Below, one piece after another: positions 45,839 to 52,716 of a stretch of 64,000 bases of DNA; the stretch's first letter is position 1, and the number at the start of each line of letters is the position of its first letter. The position numbers were made by a program, and so were the translations under genes. Below the pieces are notes generated by a model. The model made no database searches. It was not told the DNA's origin and saw nothing but the letters and a program-made list of their open reading frames with translations. The stretch covers positions 131,006 to 195,005 of the forward strand of contig CAYMRD010000002.1 of the NCBI GenBank assembly GCA_964392775.1. Direction: 5' to 3'. Source of the DNA: UKL13-3 sp964392775. GTDB taxonomy: Bacteria; Bacteroidota; Bacteroidia; UKL13-3.

Positions 45839-46423
45839 TCAATCCATTATTTTCACACCTTGCTCATTCATCATCTTGCGCAGGTTGTTAAGCGCATACC
45901 GCATACGTCCCAAGGCCGTATTAATGCTTACACCCGTAGCATCGGCAATTTCCTGAAAGCTCATATTGCCCCATTGGCGCATTACCAAAACCTCACGTTG
46001 CTCTTCGGGCAGACGTTTTACCAACTGACGAACATAATGCTCCGATTGCGAACGAATGATTTTGTCTTCGTTCGACTCCTCGGCAATCGTGATGTAGTTG
46101 AAGATATCATTCCCCTCACTGTCGGTAATCGTTACATCACGCTTCATCTTGCGGATATAATCAATGGTGAGATTGCGCGCCACACGGGCAGCCCAGGGCG
46201 CAAACTTTCCCTCATCGTTGTATTTACCCGAACGAAGGGTGTGAATGATTTTGATAAACGTCTCCTGAAAAATATCTTCAGCAAGCGAGCGGTTACGCAC
46301 CATGATATAAATGGCGGAAAACACATTGCGCTGGTGGCGCTTGATTAACGTTTCGAGGCTGGCCTCATTACCCTGTAGGTATAGTCGGATCAATTCCTGA
46401 TCACTTATTTTCTGAACATCCAT
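45839..46423 (-). CDS. ECF-family RNA polymerase sigma factor
   Basis: 194 aa. The sigma2 domain (about 10-85) contains NVFSAIYIMVRNRSLAEDIF and the -10 recognition segment FIKIIHTLRSGKYNDEGKF with AARNLTIDYIRKMKRD. The sigma4 domain (about 125-185) has LPEEQREVLVMRQWGNMSFQ and the HTH EIADATGVSINTALGRMRYA. Length and spacing are typical of ECF (RpoE-like) factors. It is the first gene of a two-gene unit with the small protein at 45488. No transmembrane anti-sigma gene is adjacent, so the signal is unknown. Confidence 0.95.
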   Translation of the reverse strand: MDVQKISDQELIRLYLQGNEASLETLIKRHQRNVFSAIYIMVRNRSLAEDIFQETFIKIIHTLRSGKYNDEGKFAPWAARVARNLTIDYIRKMKRDVTITDSEGNDIFNYITIAEESNEDKIIRSQSEHYVRQLVKRLPEEQREVLVMRQWGNMSFQEIADATGVSINTALGRMRYALNNLRKMMNEQGVKIMD

Positions 46424-46554
46424 AGTTGGAATGATTAAAGGTTAACTCAGATAAAAAAGTGTAGAATTAGACTATAGGCTATTGGTTGGTTTGGGTAATG
46501 GTTAAGTGATTTTTGTCATTCGAATATACGGATACATTTGAATAAACCAAAAAA

Positions 46555-47241
46555 TTAATCTGTTGAGTAGCGTTGAAGGTTAACGGAGAACCCAACTTGT
46601 GCAGCAATGAACTGAACTGGTATCTTAACATCTACGGGTGACGAATAGTACATCCCCTGAGATTCATATTCTAACTCTCCATAATCAACCTTCCCTCCCC
46701 AGTATTCAACATTCACATTCAATGTTACCCTTTCGGAAACCGGAATCCTTACAAAACCTCCAAAGCTGTATATCATTCCTGCAACATTGTTAGGTTTTAC
46801 CTTTACATAGTTGGTCGATTTCATATCATTCAATACAAATCCGGCCGAGGCATAATCAGCCACTCCGATATTTCCGGATACCCCTGCATTGATACCTTTT
46901 TGTTTGGACTGAACGGTTAGTCCAATGCCTGCACCAAACTGACGGTAAGGACTCAAAGGTATATAGTCGAGTCTTGGAAACAAGGCTTCAATTTCCCCGC
47001 TGGTCATTGAATTGTTGTTGAAAAATATAAATGCTGTAGGCGAAACGATACTCGTTGGAAAAAATGAATTGCTGATTTTAGCATTTAATCCTACTCCTGC
47101 CTGACTGCCTTTTGCGTTGGTAAACTCCTTGCTTCCGTAATCGCCAACAGCAAATGATGGCCCCATACTCACACTGATAAGCTGAGCGGAGGCAAAACGG
47201 ATGCACATCAAAAATGCCCCTAAGTAGATTGATTGTTTCAT
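46555..47241 (-). CDS. Outer-membrane beta-barrel protein
   Basis: 228 aa with a signal peptide ending FASAQ (residues 1-19). The mature part has alternating strands (LISVSMGPSFAVGDYGSKEF, AGVGLNAKISNSFF, YRQFGAGIGLTVQSKQKGI, VTLNVNVEYWGGKV and VQFIAAQVGFSVNL), the layout of small 8-stranded OmpA/OmpW-like barrels. No specific family was recognised. It is monocistronic, divergent from uvrA (116 nt apart) and convergent with nothing nearby. Confidence 0.8.
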   Translation of the reverse strand: MKQSIYLGAFLMCIRFASAQLISVSMGPSFAVGDYGSKEFTNAKGSQAGVGLNAKISNSFFPTSIVSPTAFIFFNNNSMTSGEIEALFPRLDYIPLSPYRQFGAGIGLTVQSKQKGINAGVSGNIGVADYASAGFVLNDMKSTNYVKVKPNNVAGMIYSFGGFVRIPVSERVTLNVNVEYWGGKVDYGELEYESQGMYYSSPVDVKIPVQFIAAQVGFSVNLQRYSTD

Positions 47242-47357
47242 ATCTGCAATTAAAAATCAAAATAGCACTTTTCCTATCATAAAAAAGGGATTCGGGTGTA
47301 CATTCGTACCTTGCAAATTCAGCACTACAGATACACGAGATAGCAGACCCATCGGCA

Positions 47358-50261
47358 ATGAAATTTAAGAGCGAACCCAAAACCAAAGATATCATCATCA
47401 AAGGTGCACGCGTGCACAACCTTAAAAATATAGATGTAACCATTAAGCGCAATGCACTTACTGTGGTTACAGGTGTATCGGGTTCCGGTAAATCATCGCT
47501 GGTATTTGATACGTTGTATGCCGAAGGTCAGCGCAGGTATGTAGAAAGTTTATCGGCCTACGCCCGCCAGTTTTTAGGTAAGATGAACAAGCCCGATGTG
47601 GATTATATACACGGCATCTCGCCTGCCATTGCCATCGAACAAAAAGTAAATACCCGCAACCCTCGTTCTACCGTTGCCACCACCACCGAGATATACGATT
47701 ACCTTAAATTATTGTTTGCCCGCGTGGGTACTACCTTCTCTCCTGTTTCAGATAAACCTGTTAAACGCGATACAGTTGAAAGCGTAGTGAACCACCTGCT
47801 AAGTTTACCCGAACAAACCAAGGTATGGTTGCTGGTAAATATTCAACCCGGCAAAGACCTCAACAAACGACTGGAGATCTATTTGCAAAACGGATTTAAT
47901 AGATTACTGGTAAATGAAGAGACTATCGACATCGAAGATTATCTGAAAGAAAATTCGAATACAAAAATTCGAAATCCGAAATCCGAAGAGGGTAATGCAA
48001 CAATTGAAATCAAAAAATCAAAAACCGATAAACCCCTCCAACCTCCAACCTCCAACCTCTATCTTCTCGTTGATCGTTTTGCAGTTCTTCATGGTGATGA
48101 AGATTTTCAAAACCGTGTGGCCGATTCGGTGCAAACGGCTTTTCACGAAGGACACGGAGACTGCCTGAGCCATGTGGCCAATGCCGAAGGTGGTTTCACC
48201 CAACAATCATACAGCAATAAGTTTGAGTTGGATGGAATCACATTTGAAGAACCCAGTGTCAACTTTTTTAGCTTCAACAATCCTTATGGAGCCTGCCCTA
48301 CCTGCGAAGGTTTTGGTTCGGTGATTGGCATTGACGAAGACCTTGTTGTGCCTGATAAAAGTCTCTCTATCTTTCAGGATGCCATTGTGCCTTGGAAAGG
48401 TGAAAAAATGAGCGAATGGAAAACGATGTTCATCAAGCTGAGCACTAAAAATAAATTCCCCATTCACAAACCTTACTATGAACTTAGCTCAGAGCAAAAA
48501 GATTTTTTATGGCAGGGTGATGCCAGTTGGGACGGTTTAAACGGATTTTTTAAAGACCTCGAAAAACAAACCTATAAAATCCAGTACCGCGTGATGCTGG
48601 CCCGCTACCGTGGCAAAACCGGTTGTCCCGATTGCAAAGGTACACGCCTGCGCAAAGATGCCAACTATGTGAAACTGGTGGATGTATCGAAAAAAAAAGG
48701 ACAAGCCCATAAATCACTCTCTGAATTGTTATTGATGAGCATTGACGATGCCGCAGTGTATTTTGGTTCGCTTACCTTGAGCGATTACCACCAATCCATT
48801 GCCAAACGTATGCTCACCGAAATCAACGCACGCCTGTTGTTTATGCAACATGTGGGACTTGGTTATTTATCCTTAAACCGTTTGTCAAACACCTTGTCGG
48901 GTGGCGAATCACAGCGCATCAACCTTGCAACGTCATTGGGCAGCAGTCTGGTGGGTTCCTTGTATATTTTGGATGAACCCAGCATTGGTTTGCACTCCCG
49001 CGATACCGAAAAACTGATTGGTGTATTGCAGCGCTTACGTGATATTGGCAATACCGTGGTGGTAGTGGAACACGATGAAGATATGATGAAGGTTGCAGAT
49101 GAGCTGATTGATATTGGTCCGATGGCCGGTGTAGGTGGCGGACAACTCATTGCGCAAGGCACGGTAAAAGAAGTGACCAAACATCCAAACAGTTTAACCG
49201 GAGCATACTTATCAGGCAAACAGGAAGTTCCTGTTCCCACCAAACGCAGGCAGAGCAATGATTTCCTGACAGTGAGAGGCGCACGCCAGCATAACTTAAA
49301 AAATATTACTGCAAGGTTTCCTTTGCATACACTGACTGTTGTCACAGGCGTTTCGGGTTCGGGAAAAACAACGCTTGTTAAAAGTGTATTGTTCCCGGCC
49401 ATTCAAAAACATTTAGGTAATTATGCAGGTGAAAAAACCGGAGCTCATGATGCCATCGAAGGCAATCTCAACAGCATTAAACAAGTGGAACTGGTAGATC
49501 AGAATCCGATCGGCAAATCATCCCGCTCCAACCCTATTACCTATATCAAAGCCTACGATGCCATTCGTGATTTGTATGCATCACAAACCATCTCTAAAAG
49601 CCGTGGATACAAGCCTCAGCACTTTTCATTTAACGTAGACGGAGGCCGCTGTGAAACCTGTCAGGGCGAAGGTGAAGTAACCATCGAAATGCAGTTTATG
49701 GCCGATATTCATTTGCCTTGTGAAGAGTGCAAAGGCGCACGGTTTAAAGAAGAAATTCTGGATGTGAAGGTTCGCGACAAACATATCAGCGATGTATTGA
49801 ACATGAGCGTGGATGAGGCCATTGTATTTTTTGCTGATGAACATTCCATCGTCAATAAAATAAAACCCTTGCAGGAAGTGGGTTTGGGTTATGTGCAACT
49901 CGGGCAATCATCCAATACTCTTTCGGGTGGTGAAGCCCAGCGTGTGAAATTAGCTTCGTTTTTGGGGCGCGGTAAAAACAATGACCACGTGCTTTTTATC
50001 TTTGATGAACCCACTACAGGATTGCATTTTAACGATATCAACAAGCTGCTTGCTTCATTTGATGCCTTAATTAAACAAGGCAATTCCATCATCGTTATCG
50101 AACACAATATGGATGTAATCAAATATGCAGATTGGGTTATAGATCTTGGTCCTGAAGCCGGCACCACCGGAGGAAACTTGGTATTTGAAGGAACACCGGA
50201 GGATCTGGTGAAAGTGAAGGCGAGTTTTACGGGGATTTATCTGAAAGAGAAACTAAAGTAA
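47358..50261 (+). CDS. uvrA: UvrABC excinuclease subunit A (with a low-complexity insert)
   Basis: DNA-damage-recognition ATPase of nucleotide excision repair. 967 aa with two ABC modules. Walker A motifs are TGVSGSGKSSLVFDTLY (about 38) and TGVSGSGKTTLV (about 660); signatures are NTLSGGESQRINLA and NTLSGGEAQRVKLA. Walker B is YILDEPSIGLH and FIFDEPTTGLH. Zinc cysteines are CPTCEGFG, CPDCKGTRL, CETCQGEGEV and CEECKGARF. An insert at about residues 199-233 (nt 47952-48056) is Lys/Asn/Pro-rich and unlike the conserved flanks; its bases resemble an intergenic repeat (finding). The ORF is intact. It starts 116 nt from a divergent OM-barrel gene and has a TACCTTGC -7-like box near 47308. Confidence 0.97.
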   Translation: MKFKSEPKTKDIIIKGARVHNLKNIDVTIKRNALTVVTGVSGSGKSSLVFDTLYAEGQRRYVESLSAYARQFLGKMNKPDVDYIHGISPAIAIEQKVNTRNPRSTVATTTEIYDYLKLLFARVGTTFSPVSDKPVKRDTVESVVNHLLSLPEQTKVWLLVNIQPGKDLNKRLEIYLQNGFNRLLVNEETIDIEDYLKENSNTKIRNPKSEEGNATIEIKKSKTDKPLQPPTSNLYLLVDRFAVLHGDEDFQNRVADSVQTAFHEGHGDCLSHVANAEGGFTQQSYSNKFELDGITFEEPSVNFFSFNNPYGACPTCEGFGSVIGIDEDLVVPDKSLSIFQDAIVPWKGEKMSEWKTMFIKLSTKNKFPIHKPYYELSSEQKDFLWQGDASWDGLNGFFKDLEKQTYKIQYRVMLARYRGKTGCPDCKGTRLRKDANYVKLVDVSKKKGQAHKSLSELLLMSIDDAAVYFGSLTLSDYHQSIAKRMLTEINARLLFMQHVGLGYLSLNRLSNTLSGGESQRINLATSLGSSLVGSLYILDEPSIGLHSRDTEKLIGVLQRLRDIGNTVVVVEHDEDMMKVADELIDIGPMAGVGGGQLIAQGTVKEVTKHPNSLTGAYLSGKQEVPVPTKRRQSNDFLTVRGARQHNLKNITARFPLHTLTVVTGVSGSGKTTLVKSVLFPAIQKHLGNYAGEKTGAHDAIEGNLNSIKQVELVDQNPIGKSSRSNPITYIKAYDAIRDLYASQTISKSRGYKPQHFSFNVDGGRCETCQGEGEVTIEMQFMADIHLPCEECKGARFKEEILDVKVRDKHISDVLNMSVDEAIVFFADEHSIVNKIKPLQEVGLGYVQLGQSSNTLSGGEAQRVKLASFLGRGKNNDHVLFIFDEPTTGLHFNDINKLLASFDALIKQGNSIIVIEHNMDVIKYADWVIDLGPEAGTTGGNLVFEGTPEDLVKVKASFTGIYLKEKLK
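47952..48059 (+). repeat. Repeat-derived insert within uvrA, ending in a (CCTCCAA)3.6 tandem repeat
   Basis: Bases 47952-47992 carry AATTCGAATAC, then ATCCGAAATCCGAAG, words that recur as the reverse complement at 62009-62040 in intergenic DNA. Bases 48035-48059 are three and a half copies of the 7-nt unit CCTCCAA. Seven is not a multiple of three, so a change in copy number would shift the uvrA frame. UvrA proteins of about 940 aa lack this segment, which supports insertion. Confidence 0.7.
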
Positions 50262-50281
50262 TTAAGTTGGTAAGTAATTGG

Positions 50282-50338
50282 GTAATTAAGTAATTGAGTT
50301 GGTTAAGTAAATGTGCATTAGAACGTGATTTTACTTAA
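50282..50338. repeat. Stem-loop repeat downstream of uvrA (relative of 34107-34171)
   Basis: GGTTAAGTAAA near 50300 pairs with TTTACTTAAGCAACC ending about 50342, around a loop ATGTGCATTAGAACGTGAT. That loop is, read in reverse complement, the same loop as downstream of gldC. It begins 20-30 nt after the uvrA stop. Confidence 0.6.
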
Positions 50339-50354
50339 GCAACCAAATAAAAGA

Positions 50355-50562
50355 GTTTCACACAGAATACACGGAGGCAGACACAGAGAAGCACAGAACC
50401 CTGTCGTGTACAATATCAAACTCTGTGGCCCTCTGTGCTTCTTTGAAAAAGTTTCACACAGAGCCCACGGAGGTAGACACAGAGAAACACAGAACCCTGT
50501 CGTGTACAACATCAAACTCTGTGGCCCTCTGTGCTTCTTTGATTTCTCTCTGTGTGAACTCC
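50355..50562. repeat. Two tandem 96-bp foldback units (ACACAGAG family)
   Basis: The words GTTTCACACA begin at 50355 and again at 50451, giving a 96-bp period. Each unit carries GACACAGAGAARCACAGAACC and CTCTGTGGCCCTCTGTGCTT, which are complementary to one another and fold. The array closes with TTTCTCTCTGTGTGAACTC near 50543-50560, the inverse of the opening GAGTTTCACACAGA. A single similar unit lies at 63796-63906. Remaining bases to the TetR start hold only a promoter. Confidence 0.8.
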
Positions 50563-50665
50563 TTTACAGAATGCCACCTTACCGTAATGCTTCTCTGCAT
50601 TAACTTCTCATTACTGCCTTCGACCATTCAGCTCCTCCATATCAACACAATTAACATCCCCCTCA

Positions 50666-50696
50666 TTGTAAATGAACTAATATTCACCTACCTTGC
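50666..50696 (+). promoter_or_regulatory. Promoter of the TetR-family gene
   Basis: TTG (50666-50668), a 20-nt spacer, and a -7-like TACCTTGC (50689-50696). The ATG at 50706 follows 9 nt later. Confidence 0.4.
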
Positions 50697-50705
50697 AACC
50701 CCATT

Positions 50706-51293
50706 ATGCCTAAACTCAAAGACGAAAATAAAGTAAAGGATATTCATGCTGCGGCCCTAAACATCTTGCTCAAAACCGGTTTCAGCGGACTCAAAATGGC
50801 TGAAGTAGCGGCTGAGGCGGGCATTGCAACAGGTACGCTTTACATCTATTACAAGAGCAAAGAAGAACTGATCAATGCCGTGTTCAAACAAACTAAAAAC
50901 GAGTCGGTTTCAGCTTTTCTCGACCCGGCCCATGCCACCGGAAACTTTTACAGCACCTATAAAAACATGTGGCATGCTTACTTCCGGTTCTGTTTAGAGC
51001 ATCCCCAAAAAATGCTCTTTGTGGAGCAGTATCTATTCAGCGGAGTGATTGCAGAAGATTTGATCACCGAACTTGCACAGCAACAAATCCCACTGAATCA
51101 GTTTTTGGAATACGGACAGCAAAACCGCATCCTCAAAATGCTCGACATCGAATTACTCAAAGCCCATATGTTCGGCAGCATTCACGGAACTGTTAAAGTA
51201 GCCACCCAACTCCAGAAACAACCCACTGACTCCGAAATGGATCAATTGTTTTCAATTATGTGGGATGGGATTAAACGGACGCAGATATACTAA
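50706..51293 (+). CDS. TetR/AcrR-family transcriptional regulator
   Basis: 195 aa, all-helical. The N-terminal HTH (about 10-55) reads IHAAALNILLKTGFSGLKMA, EVAAEAGIATGTLYIYYKS and KEELINAVF, the canonical TetR signature. The C-terminal ligand domain (about 60-190) contains YSTYKNMWHAYFRFCLEHPQ and is not assignable to a ligand. It is monocistronic, and no divergent target gene is obvious: repeats lie on both sides. Its ligand and regulon are unknown. Confidence 0.94.
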   Translation: MPKLKDENKVKDIHAAALNILLKTGFSGLKMAEVAAEAGIATGTLYIYYKSKEELINAVFKQTKNESVSAFLDPAHATGNFYSTYKNMWHAYFRFCLEHPQKMLFVEQYLFSGVIAEDLITELAQQQIPLNQFLEYGQQNRILKMLDIELLKAHMFGSIHGTVKVATQLQKQPTDSEMDQLFSIMWDGIKRTQIY

Positions 51294-51536
51294 AAATGAA
51301 GTCGGCAGTTAATCGGTCAGCAGTCCGCGGGTGGTTGTCGCAAGCAATATTTATTAGTATCGAACATAAAATAAAGCGGTGAATCAGCCGGCTTCACCTA
51401 CGCTGATACTTCGGTGAACGAAGAGTCACTTCGAACATTGGGTGGCGTGTGCGTAAGCGTTTGTATCGAGAAGCGACTCCTCTTAATTTACCTGTTCTCG
51501 CCCCCCTACCAATACCTCAGCAAGCTGATGTGACTG
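51294..51536. repeat. Repeat mosaic downstream of the TetR gene
   Basis: GCAGTTAATCGGTCAGCAGTCC at 51305-51326 recurs at 63608-63629 with one difference, each just after a gene. CACCTACGCTGATACTTCGG onward (51395-51422) recurs at 45304. From 51424 a diverged copy of the foldback family begins (AGTCACTTCG... GTATCGAGAAGCGACTC...) and continues to about 51540. Confidence 0.6.
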
Positions 51537-51971
51537 CTACTTATAAAACAGACTTGACGTAGTAAAATAAAGGGTTCTGCATTGTTTTGCTTCATTCAAT
51601 TCTACAATGCAAAACTTGCCTTCGTTGTTGAGTTCAATACGTGAACTTTCAACCTGAGCACTGGGATAAGAACTCGTTACTTGGCTTTGAATCTTTGCCA
51701 TCACTTCATCATAACTAATTACTCTGAATGTTCGAACCCAACTTCCATTGGCACGAAATTGCGATTCCCAAAGATTACCTTCATCCAGATATTTAACCTT
51801 GAAAATATCGTTACTGTCTGTACTCCAATTCGTGTGGGTACTTCCATAAGAGTTTTGGGATAAGTGAGATTGAACAACTGCTTTGGGTACTTCATTCATT
51901 GCCAGTTTAGATTGGGCAAATGCCAATGACGACACAGCCAATAGCACTAAAAACAGGTTTAATTTTTTCAT
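51537..51971 (-). CDS. Exported PepSY-like (DUF2874-type) small protein
   Basis: 144 aa with a signal peptide (residues 1-19, ending AFAQ). The mature part has two PepSY-like halves: LAMNEVPKAVVQSHLSQNSYG...FKVKYLDEGNLWESQFRANG and YDEVMAKIQSQVTSSYPSAQVESSRIELNNEGKFCIVEL. Members are small periplasmic proteins that are probably inhibitor- or carrier-like; function unknown. A -7 box TAGGTTTG lies upstream at 51999-52006 on the minus strand. The gene sits alone between two same-orientation copies of a foldback repeat. Confidence 0.78.
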   Translation of the reverse strand: MKKLNLFLVLLAVSSLAFAQSKLAMNEVPKAVVQSHLSQNSYGSTHTNWSTDSNDIFKVKYLDEGNLWESQFRANGSWVRTFRVISYDEVMAKIQSQVTSSYPSAQVESSRIELNNEGKFCIVELNEAKQCRTLYFTTSSLFYK

Positions 51972-52716
51972 AAGGTTTGTTGTTATTATTTAACGGTACA
52001 AACCTATTTGTGCAATATTTAGAGAGTATTAAGGAATCTGTGTTAGCGTATTAAGGATGATGAATTATGAGAAGACTTTTGTCACTTCTTAGGAGTCCGC
52101 GGTAGTCACTTCGTGAACCTTGGGCTGGCATGTGCGTAGGCGTTTGTATCGAGAAGCGACTCCAACTCTCGTACTTAATTTACCTGTTCTCGATACACCC
52201 CCATCACAATACCTCAGCTAGCTACTCGAACTGACTTGACAAATTGAAGCAGAGTCCTCTCAACCCGTCAACTCGCATCCCGAAAGGCTATCGGAACAAC
52301 CCGCAATAATAAGAAAGTAAGCAATTGGCAAATTAAACTAGTGAACTGAATGGATCAATCAATGTATTTGTACACGACACTAAAAAGAAGAAAGATGAAA
52401 GAGCACGAAGAAATGCCCTTCTATTCGTTATCAGTCAGCTCTCGTCTACACTTCGACAGGCTCAGTGCAGGTGCTCGATCTGACATGGGCATTGTGCTTT
52501 ATTTAAGCGTAGAGTGTGGGCGGGTCATGTCGGAGTCGAGACGTGAGCGTGGGCCTTCGTGTTCTTTCCCTTCTTAAACATTTCGAGGCCTTTGTGTACG
52601 TATTTAACATATTAACCAATCAACACAATTAACATCCTCCCCCCCCTCTGGCACGAAGGTTGAACCCTGAATGGCCCGTTTAACCCGAACGGTGTTATTC
52701 ACCTATATTTTTGACC
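51972..52716. other. 745-bp intergenic region before lon, mostly repeat fragments
   Basis: No gene is supported. It begins with the promoter zone of the PepSY-like gene. A foldback-family copy spans about 52091-52232 (AGTCACTTCG, GTATCGAGAAGCGACTCC, CTGTTCTCGATAC). ACAACCCGCAATAAT at 52299-52313 recurs near 45201. ACTTCGACAGGCTCAGTGC (about 52450) belongs to the CTGAG...TCGAAG repeat family. A 75-codon ORF here (52350-52577) looks like chance. The last 12 bases hold the lon -7 box. Confidence 0.55.
52706..52713 (+). promoter_or_regulatory. -7 box for lon three nt before the ATG
   Basis: TATTTTTG matches TAnnTTTG exactly and ends 3 nt before ATG 52717. No heat-shock-like or CIRCE element was seen. 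Confidence 0.45.

Noticed and set aside
50355..50562. Coding ORFs of about 65-100 codons in the ACACAGAG repeats
   Set aside because: The translations consist of repeated His/Arg/Thr words that follow the 96-bp period in several frames, a sign of repeat DNA rather than genes.
52350..52577. 75-codon ORF in the lon upstream region
   Set aside because: It overlaps dispersed repeats and a CTGAG/TCGAAG-type word, has no recognisable start context and a biased, Arg/Ser-rich translation typical of a chance frame.
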